A stretch of DNA of 9,317 nt from an uncultured Lachnospiraceae bacterium (lineage in GTDB: Bacteria; Bacillota; Clostridia; Lachnospirales; Lachnospiraceae). The notes under the pieces are model-generated. The model was given only the letters and a program-made list of their open reading frames with translations, was not told the origin of the DNA and searched no databases. The stretch lies in the NCBI GenBank assembly GCA_947594085.1, contig CANQEB010000084.1, positions 1 to 9,317 of the forward strand. The letters run 5' to 3'. A program made the position numbers and the translations under genes. This document shows, one piece after another, positions 1 through 6,515 of this stretch (position 1 is the stretch's first letter; the number at the start of each line of letters is the position of its first letter).

Positions 1-1225
1 CACGCCCAATCTGCTGCTTGTAAATAATCGGTGAAATGGTTGGCCGCAGCAGGATCACCCCGCTCACATCGTCCACATGAATGCCTTCATTCAACATATC
101 GATGCAGAAGAGCAGCTTCAGGTGACTGCTTTCATCCGCTTTGAACCTCGCGAATTCTTCCTCCGCCTGCGCGTCCTCAGAATAAACCGAGTAGATATGC
201 GGCCGGGGATCCACCTTGCCGAACCACTCCTGCACCTTTTCCATCATTTCCTGCATGTGCTCGTAGCCCGCGCAAAATACAAGGTATTTACCATATCGTC
301 CGCTATTTTCTGGCCGACTGCTTTGTTCCGGCTGTCCAATCTGCTCTATGGCTGCTGCCGCCCTGGATCCTTCGTATTCTTTGCAGACAGCTTCCTCTTT
401 CACCATATGCTTCCGGAAGACCTCGTCCAGCCCATCCGCTTTTTCAAGCGCGCGCCGCAGGGCTTCGAGATATTTTTCTGCCTCCGCACGCACCGCCTTG
501 CTCTTTGCATTTCGAGCGCGTTCACGGTAGCGCTCCAACTCCTTCTGGGAAGAGTACATCGATAATACGTACTTAGGCGGACTCAAAATTCCCCGCACAA
601 TCGCGTCTCCCAGCGTCATCTCCGAGGCGATGTTTCCGTCGAAGAGCTCGTCTGCCATGTCACGCTGCCCGTCCAGATAGCGGATGCTCGTTGCGGAGAG
701 TCCAAGCACCGGAGCATTCGGATATTGTGCCAGCAGCCGTCTCACTCCCTGTCCCCACATTTTCGCTCCGCATCGATGGAATTCATCCAACACTATGTAA
801 TCTGGCCTAATATATTCAAGCTCTTCCTCCTGCATCAGCATGAGACGCGCGTAAGTAAAGAAACGGATATTCGTCAGAATGCCAGAATCCTCTTTTTCTG
901 CAGGCACGTCGTCTGTTGTGCCGTCCGGCTCCTCGCATATTGCGACGCCAAAGGCTTTTCCTGTCGATTCATCGAGCACTTTGGCTTTCATCTCTTCCTC
1001 TGCCTTGCACGCCGCCCGCCAGTTATCCAACTGTGTCCGGAAGATATATTCGGAAGGTGAAAGCCAACAGACCGTCTTGTCCGGAAAGTCCTCACAGAGC
1101 TTGAATCCAATAAAGGATTTGCCCGTGCCGGTCGGATGGATTACCGCCGCTTTGCCTGTTCTGGCAAGCATGGAGAGTGCCGATTCATAAGCTTCTTGAT
1201 TATGCTCGAACAATACAGCTCCCAT
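1..1225 (-). CDS. SF2 DEAD/DEAH-type helicase, C-terminus beyond the window
   Basis: An uninterrupted frame of 408 codons runs off the left edge. Helicase motifs appear in order. Residues 6-13 (FEHNQEAY) look like a Q-like motif. Walker A is HPTGTGKS (30-37), motif II is DEFH (147-150), motif III is SAT (177-179), motif V is LNEGIHVDDVSG (about 378-389), and motif VI begins as QQIGR (404-408) at the window edge. A charged, probably coiled stretch lies at about 227-312 between the two RecA lobes. The protein is an ATP-dependent helicase/translocase of the type found in restriction-like and mobile-element contexts; its substrate is unknown. I chose the ATG at 1225 because AGGGA lies about 8 bases upstream and the family often starts just before FEHN. 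An in-frame ATG at 1342 inside the palindromic repeat would add 39 residues but has no ribosome site. No nuclease or methylase partner is visible. Confidence 0.85.
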   Translation of the reverse strand, partial: MGAVLFEHNQEAYESALSMLARTGKAAVIHPTGTGKSFIGFKLCEDFPDKTVCWLSPSEYIFRTQLDNWRAACKAEEEMKAKVLDESTGKAFGVAICEEPDGTTDDVPAEKEDSGILTNIRFFTYARLMLMQEEELEYIRPDYIVLDEFHRCGAKMWGQGVRRLLAQYPNAPVLGLSATSIRYLDGQRDMADELFDGNIASEMTLGDAIVRGILSPPKYVLSMYSSQKELERYRERARNAKSKAVRAEAEKYLEALRRALEKADGLDEVFRKHMVKEEAVCKEYEGSRAAAAIEQIGQPEQSSRPENSGRYGKYLVFCAGYEHMQEMMEKVQEWFGKVDPRPHIYSVYSEDAQAEEEFARFKADESSHLKLLFCIDMLNEGIHVDDVSGVILLRPTISPIIYKQQIGR

Positions 1226-1239
1226 AGCGGTCTTCCCTT

Positions 1240-1320
1240 TCAAAGCATTTTCACCACGCGGATCTCTGCGCCAAAGGTTTTTCTCAGCTTTCCATCTTGC
1301 TCCAAATCCCACTGGAAGGT
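1240..1320 (-). pseudogene. possible 3' remnant of a gene cut off at the inverted repeat
   Basis: On the minus strand, a second frame overlapping the region just upstream of the helicase start reads like a protein C-terminus (YTFQWDLEQDGKLRKTFGAE, then IRVVKML) and stops at TGA 1242-1240. That stop abuts the helicase ribosome site, as in a normal operon junction. Going upstream, the frame enters the palindromic repeat at 1321 and hits stops at once (TGA 1341-1339), and it has no start codon. It may be the tail of a gene whose body was replaced or removed at the repeat boundary. The product is not recognised. Chance coding potential in about 27 codons cannot be excluded. Confidence 0.3.
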
Positions 1321-1350
1321 GTAATGAAGTATGGTACTTCATTACATAAT
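1321..1350. repeat. left copy of the 30-bp inverted repeat (palindromic)
   Basis: The outer 25 bases (1321-1345) form an 11-bp stem with centre TGG, and ATAAT extends the match to the right copy. No T-run follows on either strand, so this copy is unlikely to be an intrinsic terminator. It covers the ATG at 1342 that could be an upstream start for the helicase. Confidence 0.85.
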
Positions 1351-1356
1351 GAATGA

Positions 1357-1599
1357 AATATCCAATATTTTAAGGAAAAACTGTCGCCACAGGACTACAA
1401 TTTTAACTTCGAAAAAATCAGACAAAAAGAAAACGATCCTGCCGCAGCCCTATAAGTAAGGAGCTTTGCGGATAAAATCGCTGACCAGAATTTTGACTGC
1501 AAATAGCTGGAAAAGATTGGAAGATTTCTTTTGATATGTCAGAAAACAGAAAAATACAAATATGAATTAACAGTTATTATCTCTGGAAATATTTTATAG
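1357..1599 (+). pseudogene. possible decayed reading frame inside the repeat-bounded segment
   Basis: One plus-strand frame reads like protein but is broken by TAA (1453-1455) and TAG (1504-1506) and ends at TAG 1597-1599. The pieces include LSPQDYNFNFEKIRQKENDP, VRSFADKIADQNFDCK and LEKIGRFLLICQKTEKYKYE. No start codon or ribosome site precedes it. If real, it may be the worn remains of a gene carried by the repeat-bounded element, perhaps a transposase, but no family motif is recognisable. The AT-rich composition alone could produce such a stretch, so this is weak. Confidence 0.2.
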
Positions 1600-1613
1600 A
1601 GACGAAGCAACGG

Positions 1614-1642
1614 TTGACATACGACTTTTCAAGTGATAAAAT
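1614..1642 (+). promoter_or_regulatory. strong sigma-70-type promoter
   Basis: A perfect -35 TTGACA (1614-1619) is followed by a 17-base spacer and TAAAAT (1637-1642), one mismatch from the -10 consensus. Transcription should begin near 1649 and run rightward. No gene with a ribosome site follows before the terminator-like hairpin at 1689-1720. Confidence 0.6.
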
Positions 1643-1683
1643 GCCATCGTATCAGGCGAAAAAATTGAAACTAAGCGTTCCGG

Positions 1684-1713
1684 ATTATGTAATGAAGTAC
1701 CATACTTCATTAC
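1684..1713. repeat. right copy of the 30-bp inverted repeat (palindromic)
   Basis: This is the exact reverse complement of 1321-1350. Its 25-base palindrome (1689-1713) has centre CCA. Unlike the left copy, it is followed by a T-run on the plus strand. Confidence 0.85.
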
Positions 1714-1720
1714 TTTTTTT
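1689..1720 (+). terminator. Rho-independent terminator-like hairpin
   Basis: Arms GTAATGAAGTA and TACTTCATTAC form an 11-bp perfect stem with a 3-base loop, followed directly by TTTTTTT (1714-1720). The stem is AT-rich, so strength is uncertain. It is oriented to stop rightward transcripts such as that from the promoter at 1614. Confidence 0.55.
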
Positions 1721-1738
1721 ATCCTGATTTCTATTCCA

Positions 1739-1779
1739 CAGAACATCTCATAGGTAAATAGCAAGCAGAACATCTCATA
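1739..1779. repeat. 14-bp direct repeat
   Basis: CAGAACATCTCATA occurs at 1739-1752 and again at 1766-1779. The spacing between copy starts is 27 bases. It lies in the otherwise empty stretch 1721-1879 between the hairpin and the end of the Gx gene, where I see no gene. It may be a binding site pair or a small duplication. Confidence 0.5.
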
Positions 1780-1879
1780 AACCAAATCGCTTCTAGATGG
1801 GAGAGATCTCCGCTACTTGTATTTATAGCACATGCCTCAATGCCCGATATCCGCTTTTGCAGAATCTACGGCATGCTGC

Positions 1880-2353
1880 TCAGTGCACCCGTTTCAACAC
1901 CTCTGTGGTCAGAGCGCCGATCAAAAAACCTGTTACGACGCCGGAGATTAGAAGGATGGGAGCATAATAGACGAGACTGACGCTCTCTACAACGGCCATC
2001 GCGACCAGAAGCTGACCGATATTGTGCGCGATGCCTCCGGCCATGCTGATTCCGAATACACTGAAACGCGGGCTGCTCTTCAGCAAGCTCATGACGAGCA
2101 AGCTCAATGCAGCCCCAGCAAGACTGTACAGGATGCTGAAAGCATTTGTAAAAAGAATCCCTATTACAATAATCCGAACTGCTGAGACAAGCGCGGCCTC
2201 CCGCCAGGAATAACGCATCAAAAGAAAAAGGACAGCCAGATTAGCCAGCCCGAGCTTTACACCGGGAATCCCGGTCGGAATCAGAAGTTCCACATATCCG
2301 AAAATGATCGCAAGCGCTGAGAAAAGCCCCAGCAACGCTGTCTTCCTGTTCAT
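1880..2353 (-). CDS. Gx transporter / EetB-like membrane protein (Hpre_diP_synt_I family)
   Basis: This is a hydrophobic protein of 157 residues with about five membrane segments. It matches the family once called heptaprenyl diphosphate synthase component I, now Gx transporter. Visible marks are the N-terminal ALLGLFSALAIIFGYVE, the family loop PTGIPGVKLGLANLAVLFLL, and GIAHNIGQLLVA in the C-terminal half. In Listeria and lactobacilli the relative I recall as EetB sits in flavin-based electron-transfer loci, and here the gene is divergent from apbE. Its role is probably membrane electron transfer or transport serving extracytoplasmic flavoproteins; the mechanism is unproven. I place the start at ATG 2353 because AAGGCGG lies 8 bases upstream and the family starts just before the first helix. 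An upstream ATG at 2392 has a weaker site and would add 13 polar residues. No eetA-like partner (NusG domain II) is present in the window. Confidence 0.8.
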   Translation of the reverse strand: MNRKTALLGLFSALAIIFGYVELLIPTGIPGVKLGLANLAVLFLLMRYSWREAALVSAVRIIVIGILFTNAFSILYSLAGAALSLLVMSLLKSSPRFSVFGISMAGGIAHNIGQLLVAMAVVESVSLVYYAPILLISGVVTGFLIGALTTEVLKRVH

Positions 2354-2467
2354 TGTGTGTGCCGCCTTGTCGAAAAATTTGTATCTTGGCATACTTTATC
2401 ATAACCGGGCGGGAAAAGCAATGTATACAAATTGTCGGTTAAATTCTCGCCTTTTTAAAGGTTTCCC

Positions 2468-2496
2468 TTGTGTATCATTCAATTCTATAGTATACT
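2468..2496 (+). promoter_or_regulatory. candidate promoter for apbE
   Basis: TTGTGT (2468-2473), a 17-base spacer and TATACT (2491-2496) face apbE. The -10 lies inside an operator-like palindrome, which would suit repression or activation at this site. A long leader of about 105 bases follows. TATAAT boxes nearer the gene (2576 and 2583) lack a good -35. Confidence 0.4.
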
Positions 2497-2500
2497 ATCT
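2485..2500. promoter_or_regulatory. operator-like palindrome in the divergent Gx/apbE region
   Basis: ATAGTATACTAT (2487-2498) is a perfect 12-bp palindrome. Its right side TATACTATCT (2491-2500) is identical to the right arm of the palindrome at 6516-6540 next to the flavoprotein promoter. The site overlaps the predicted apbE -10. A wider inverted repeat, GTGTATCA (2470-2477) and TGATACAC (2528-2535), surrounds it. A shared regulator is inferred, with the AraC protein encoded nearby as the natural candidate. Confidence 0.45.
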
Positions 2501-2610
2501 CCGCTCCAAAACCGTAATTCGCACTTCTGATACACGTTACTATGTGGATCCTTCTATTGCTGTTGCTGATAACAATATAATTTATAATTTTCCGGGAGAG
2601 TTTTACAGAT

Positions 2611-3669
2611 ATGCCATGCTCAGAAAAAAGTAAACACAAAATCTCCATTTTTAGAAAGCTCAGATCTGGTATTCCCTGCGGTCGCTTTTTGTCGGCCTTA
2701 CTCCTGCTGTTTCTGCTCTCTTTCTGTCTGAGCGGCTGTCGCAAGCAGGACTCTTCTGCCCAAGTCTCTGACGTCGGATTCTATTTTGACACGGTGGTGG
2801 AGCTGCGCCTGAACGGCACGGACGATTCCAAACTGATCGAGGAATGCTTCAAGATGATGGGGCAATATGAATCGCTCTTGAGTCGCACTCGTGAGGGAAG
2901 CGACGTCTGGAGAATCAATCATAGCGCCGGAGAGCCGGTCGAAGTGTCAGACGACACAGCAGCCTTAATCACACTGGCACAGAAATATTATGAGCTCTCG
3001 GACGGCGCATTTGACATTACGATCGCCCCCTATGTCACGATCTGGGATTTCCAAAACAATCCGGGCAATGTGCCGGCAGACGCGTCAATCGCCGCCGCAC
3101 GCATTCATGTCGGTTTTCCGCTGTTGCATCTAGACGGAAATATCGTCACCCTCGACGATCCGCGGGCCGCCATCGATCTCGGCGGAATTGCAAAGGGTTA
3201 TATTGCAGACCGTCTGAAAGCGTATCTCGTCGGTGAAGGCATCACCAGCGGCTACATCAACCTCGGCGGCAATATGCTCGCCATCGGGACGAAGCCCGGC
3301 GATATCCCCTGGAACATTGGGATTCGTAAGCCCTTTGCGGAAGCCTCTGATATAATCACGGCCGTGAAGGTGAACGGGCTGTCCGTTGTCACCTCCGGGC
3401 CCTATGAGCGCTACTTCGAGAAAAATGGCACGATCTACCATCATATTTTGGATCCGAAGAGCGGTTATCCTGTCTGGAACGGACTTTCAAGTGTCACGAT
3501 CTTGTCATCCTCTTCCGCCGACGGCGACGCACTCTCCACGGCCTGTTTTGTACTTGGCCTTGAGCGCGGCATGGAGCTCATCGAATCCTTGGACGGCATC
3601 GAGGCGCTATTTATAACCGACGATGAAGAGCTGCATTATTCCAGCAATTTTCCTCACGATACTGACTAG
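2611..3669 (+). CDS. apbE: FAD:protein FMN transferase, ApbE family lipoprotein
   Basis: This 352-residue protein has a lipoprotein signal: a hydrophobic run at 27-40, then lipobox LSGC with Cys43 as the expected lipidated residue. ApbE motifs are clear: DGAFDITIAPYV (131-142), AIDLGGIAKGYIADR (187-201), YINLGGN (215-221), VTSGPYERYF (260-269), HHILDPKSGYP (277-287) and the metal/FAD site region SADGDALSTACFV (302-314). The family moves FMN from FAD to a Ser or Thr of target proteins outside the membrane and needs Mg2+. Likely substrates are encoded nearby: the 690-aa flavoprotein (motif DTISGAT) and the 282-aa FMN-domain protein (motif DGVSGAT). GGGAGAG about 10 bases upstream supports this start. 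The last 59 bases overlap the convergent araC-type gene. Confidence 0.93.
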   Translation: MPCSEKSKHKISIFRKLRSGIPCGRFLSALLLLFLLSFCLSGCRKQDSSAQVSDVGFYFDTVVELRLNGTDDSKLIEECFKMMGQYESLLSRTREGSDVWRINHSAGEPVEVSDDTAALITLAQKYYELSDGAFDITIAPYVTIWDFQNNPGNVPADASIAAARIHVGFPLLHLDGNIVTLDDPRAAIDLGGIAKGYIADRLKAYLVGEGITSGYINLGGNMLAIGTKPGDIPWNIGIRKPFAEASDIITAVKVNGLSVVTSGPYERYFEKNGTIYHHILDPKSGYPVWNGLSSVTILSSSSADGDALSTACFVLGLERGMELIESLDGIEALFITDDEELHYSSNFPHDTD

Positions 3670-4369
3670 GCGGCATCCCCATCTTCCGCTTAAACAGGCG
3701 GCTAAAATAGTGCACATCCATAATTCCAACCTGCTTGGCTACCGTCTTGATCGGATTGCTCGTAGTCAACAACAAATCCGCCGCTGTGCGGATCCTGCGA
3801 TCCGTCACGTAATCCGTGATCGTCATTCCCACCTCGCGCCGGAACAGATTCGACAGATACGAGCGATTCACACTCAGAGTCTCCGCAAAATACTGCAATG
3901 TGAGCGTCTGACCGAGATCCACATCGACCGTCAGAAGAATCTTCTGCACGAGGAGTGAGTATGAGCTGATTGCCTTCAGCTGGTTCAGCCTGCAGAAGCG
4001 CTCCACCATCTCCTCGCCGATGCGCCGGCATTCCTCCACATTCACCGCCTCGTAGATCCGCTGCGTGAATCCCGCATGGATATCCTCCAGAAATACATCA
4101 ATCACCCGCATTCTGCGCAGCTCCTGGATCGCCAGGGCTTTCGTCTGGATCAGATCATATTTCCATTCCGTCAGTTCATCCTTCAACAGGCCCGGAACAC
4201 TTATTTCATTCCGGGCCCGCAGTGCCTGAAGCGCCTGATATTCGTTTCCGTCACGTATGCCGCGGAGCAACTCATCCATCAGTTCATATCTTCTGGCCAC
4301 GCTCCCTGCATGTCTCTTAAGTCCGCTCTCCGCAATCGCGGAAAACGGTCTCTTCTCTTTCTCTTTCAA
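3611..4369 (-). CDS. AraC-family transcriptional regulator
   Basis: This 252-residue protein has a C-terminal AraC DNA-binding domain with two helix-turn-helix units. The first is at about 155-181 (LQYFAETLSVNRSYLSNLFR), the second at about 205-238 (IKTVAKQVGIMDVHYFSRLF, then MGMPPSQYRE). The first 150 residues are helical and show no recognisable cupin, GAF or periplasmic-binding sensor. They resemble the linker half of YesN-like regulators, so the signal it senses is unclear. The start is TTG at 4369, with GGAG 8 bases upstream; no in-frame ATG fits. It lies 34 bases behind the flavoprotein stop on the same strand, so it is probably co-transcribed. Its last 59 bases overlap the end of apbE. 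The likely role is control of the flavoprotein and perhaps the apbE and tat genes. Confidence 0.88.
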   Translation of the reverse strand: MKEKEKRPFSAIAESGLKRHAGSVARRYELMDELLRGIRDGNEYQALQALRARNEISVPGLLKDELTEWKYDLIQTKALAIQELRRMRVIDVFLEDIHAGFTQRIYEAVNVEECRRIGEEMVERFCRLNQLKAISSYSLLVQKILLTVDVDLGQTLTLQYFAETLSVNRSYLSNLFRREVGMTITDYVTDRRIRTAADLLLTTSNPIKTVAKQVGIMDVHYFSRLFKRKMGMPPSQYREENCWNNAALHRRL

Positions 4370-4403
4370 GTCGTCATCTCCGCTTCAGAATAATATTCTC
4401 TTG

Positions 4404-6476
4404 TTATTTCGCAGCCGCATGCTTCCCTGCAAGCATACCGAATGTATAACAACGTCCGAGCGAAAGTCCCGTCTGGTGGAACGGATAGTCCGCACCGCCG
4501 TAAAACGGACCGCCGAGGTTGCCGACACAGTACAGACCATCGATCACCTCTCCGTCTGCGTTCAGCGCCTGGCCGTTCTCATTCGTCATAACACCGGAGT
4601 CCACCGAAGACACACGGATGTGCTTGCGCACGCCCCAGAATGGAGCCGTCTTGATCGGATGCAAGTATTTTGCCGGCTTGCCGAAGTCGGTATCCACGCC
4701 GTTCTCGCACATCTCATTGTAACGCTCCACCGATGCTTTCAACGTGTCCGCTGGGATGTCTAATTTCTCTGCAAGCTCCTCGAGCGTGTCGCAGCAATAA
4801 CTGTCGATCAGGTTCGGGAACACACCCTGCGGATCTTCGACCGCGCCCGGAATATATTTCTGCATACCCTCTGGCGGCACCATGTTGCTGACAAACTCGT
4901 CCTGCGGCCAGTTCACATAGTCGCTGTCGTAGATTGTGCAGTACCAGCCTCTGGAGCCGTCCGGATGGTTCGCATCCACATTCGCACCGTTGTATCTCCT
5001 CTGATATTTCAGGACATTACCCATATAGACGAAACCGGTGTACTCATTCGTGAAGCGCTCGCCGTCCATATTCAGGTACAGGAATGGCTCCTCGTACATC
5101 TGCCCGGAGTCAAAATCATGCATCATCTTTGTGTGCCCGAGCGGCTCCATCTTCGCCCCCGCGCTCAGTGCAAGCACATGGCCATCGCCAGTCTTGTGAT
5201 ACTGTTTCTTGTCGAACTCGGCGATATCCGGGCACCAGCGCGCCACCATCGCGTCATTGTTCATATAGTCGCCTGTCGCAAGGATCACACCCTTTGCCGC
5301 GTTGAACTGAATGTATTTCCCATCGGAATCCTTCGCGATGACACCGGTCACCTTGTCCCCGTCCTTCACGAGCTGGACCGCCGGCGTGCTGTAGAACACC
5401 TCAAGGTTTGGATTCTTCGCGACAACGTTGTCCAGGACCTCCTGCAACACATTGCCGACATTCTGCGGCTTCGGTCCGATCCAGGGCGCCATGAAATAGC
5501 AGTGGTCATCGCCGTAATAATAGCTGTCAAGACGGTCGCTCCACATACCAGTCAGATCCTGGCTCGTGCTCAGATAGGCAAACAACCCTTTGCCGTTGTT
5601 CAAGAGCTCGCTGCACTTTGAATTGTCATCTACCTTCGTGCCGTCGCCGTACTCAGTCTCCTGCGTGAGGCCAGCGCGGTTCAAATACCACATCAGTGCC
5701 TCCTCGGAGTGATCCGCATATGCCTTCAACAGGCGCGTGTCTGCGCGCCAGTCATTCAATCCGTTCGTGTGATGCACCCACTTCATAATGCCGGCCTCTG
5801 TCGATTTCGACTTGATAATCGCGGAACCACAGTTGCCCTGCGACACGACACTCGCCTCTTTCTGGAGCAGTGCAACGGAAGCGCCTGCCTCTGCCGCGAA
5901 TCCGGCTGCCGGAACGCCTGCTGCCCCTGCGCCTACCACGACGACATCATAATCCTTCACCTCATCTGGGGTCACCGCGCCGAGCTCACAGGCGGAGCCT
6001 TCCACTTCTTCTTTTGTCAGCTCACTTGGCACCTCATAGTCCTCAGCTGCCTGGTTCGCAGAAATCTCTACCGTCTCACCCTTCGCCTGTGCGATACAAG
6101 CCTGCGCCGCCTTCGCTGCCGCGCTAGATGTCGTGGTCGCGCCACTGATCGTGTCGATCTCACCGCTCTGCACTTCCATAATCATCTTCGCGAGATCCTC
6201 CCCGTACATTCCACCGATATTCGGGGTCTCCTCTGAGACGTCAACCTTGACATCCGTAATACTCTCTGCGTCGAATGTCATCGTCACGGTCACCGTGCCA
6301 ATGCCCTGCGCTGTCGCACTGTATGTACCCGGCTTGTAAGTTCCGCTGCCCTCCCCGGCAAACGCGACTCCTCCCAGCACACCGGCCGCCGCCACGCTGA
6401 GCGCTCCCGCCGCTGAACCTTTCAAAAAGTCACGGCGCGAAATATGCTTCGAATTGCTTTCCTGCCCTTTTTTCAT
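4404..6476 (-). CDS. Tat-exported FMN/FAD flavoprotein reductase, fumarate-reductase superfamily
   Basis: A 690-residue protein. The twin-arginine signal SRRDFLK (13-19) precedes a hydrophobic stretch and a likely cleavage after AFA (38-40). An FMN_bind domain follows (about 46-132) with the flavinylation motif DTISGAT; Thr114 is the expected FMN-linked residue. A FAD_binding_2 domain fills the rest: GAGAAG (182-187), ATGDY (400-404), TGDGH (429-433) and a C-terminal GLYCVGNLGG (647-656). Such enzymes reduce unsaturated or other organic acceptors outside the membrane, with electrons arriving through the bound FMN. However, residues that align by eye with the catalytic Arg and His and the substrate-binding Arg of fumarate reductases are different here, so I would not call it fumarate reductase. 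GGAGGA lies 8 bases before the ATG. It faces away from the tat genes across a 262-base gap and is followed by the AraC gene. Confidence 0.92.
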   Translation of the reverse strand: MKKGQESNSKHISRRDFLKGSAAGALSVAAAGVLGGVAFAGEGSGTYKPGTYSATAQGIGTVTVTMTFDAESITDVKVDVSEETPNIGGMYGEDLAKMIMEVQSGEIDTISGATTTSSAAAKAAQACIAQAKGETVEISANQAAEDYEVPSELTKEEVEGSACELGAVTPDEVKDYDVVVVGAGAAGVPAAGFAAEAGASVALLQKEASVVSQGNCGSAIIKSKSTEAGIMKWVHHTNGLNDWRADTRLLKAYADHSEEALMWYLNRAGLTQETEYGDGTKVDDNSKCSELLNNGKGLFAYLSTSQDLTGMWSDRLDSYYYGDDHCYFMAPWIGPKPQNVGNVLQEVLDNVVAKNPNLEVFYSTPAVQLVKDGDKVTGVIAKDSDGKYIQFNAAKGVILATGDYMNNDAMVARWCPDIAEFDKKQYHKTGDGHVLALSAGAKMEPLGHTKMMHDFDSGQMYEEPFLYLNMDGERFTNEYTGFVYMGNVLKYQRRYNGANVDANHPDGSRGWYCTIYDSDYVNWPQDEFVSNMVPPEGMQKYIPGAVEDPQGVFPNLIDSYCCDTLEELAEKLDIPADTLKASVERYNEMCENGVDTDFGKPAKYLHPIKTAPFWGVRKHIRVSSVDSGVMTNENGQALNADGEVIDGLYCVGNLGGPFYGGADYPFHQTGLSLGRCYTFGMLAGKHAAAK

Positions 6477-6515
6477 CCCTCTTTTCCTCCTTCTTAATCC
6501 AAAATTTACTATTGC

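Larger units (their letters stand above)
1321..1713. mobile_element. 393-bp MITE-like segment with 30-bp perfect terminal inverted repeats
   Basis: Bases 1321-1350 and 1684-1713 are exact reverse complements over 30 bp. Each outer 25 bp is itself a palindrome with 11-bp arms (GTAATGAAGTA) and a 3-base centre. The interior is AT-rich compared with the flanks and has no intact gene. It holds a broken frame, a promoter and a terminator-like end. Perfect terminal repeats around a short non-coding body suit a non-autonomous transposable element or the remains of an insertion sequence. I see no clear target-site duplication (left flank ends AAGGT, right flank starts TTTTT), so the boundaries or the mechanism may differ. 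The alternative is a pair of identical regulatory or terminator palindromes. Confidence 0.4.
1649..1720 (+). ncRNA. candidate small RNA of about 70 nt
   Basis: The predicted transcript is bounded by the consensus-like promoter just upstream and by a perfect 11-bp hairpin followed by seven T residues. It has no ribosome site. The only ATG near its start (1642) lies in the -10 element and could not be read from a normal leader. The 5' half is A-rich and largely unstructured by eye, and the 3' half is the hairpin, a layout common for trans-acting small RNAs. The hairpin sequence also occurs at 1321-1345, overlapping a potential start region of the helicase. Function and expression are inferred only. 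Confidence 0.35.

Noticed and set aside
77..1324. Several plus-strand open frames across the left region
   Set aside because: They are antisense to the helicase, whose motifs are intact in one continuous minus-strand frame.
1321..1345. Left palindrome as an intrinsic terminator
   Set aside because: No T-run follows it on either strand, unlike the right copy.
1321..1720. CRISPR array or retron from the repeated palindromes
   Set aside because: Only two copies in opposite orientation, no regular spacers, and no cas or reverse transcriptase gene in the window.
1594..1785. Minus-strand open frame of 63 codons
   Set aside because: It runs through the palindrome and the promoter, has no ribosome site, and its repeated YEMFC comes from the 14-bp DNA repeat.
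2354..2392. Longer start for the Gx protein at ATG 2392
   Set aside because: The ribosome site is weaker than AAGGCGG before ATG 2353, and the extra polar residues are not expected in the family.
4404..6476. Naming the flavoprotein as fumarate reductase (frdA) or urocanate reductase
   Set aside because: The expected catalytic Arg and His and the substrate Arg are not found at the aligned positions; only the superfamily is supported.
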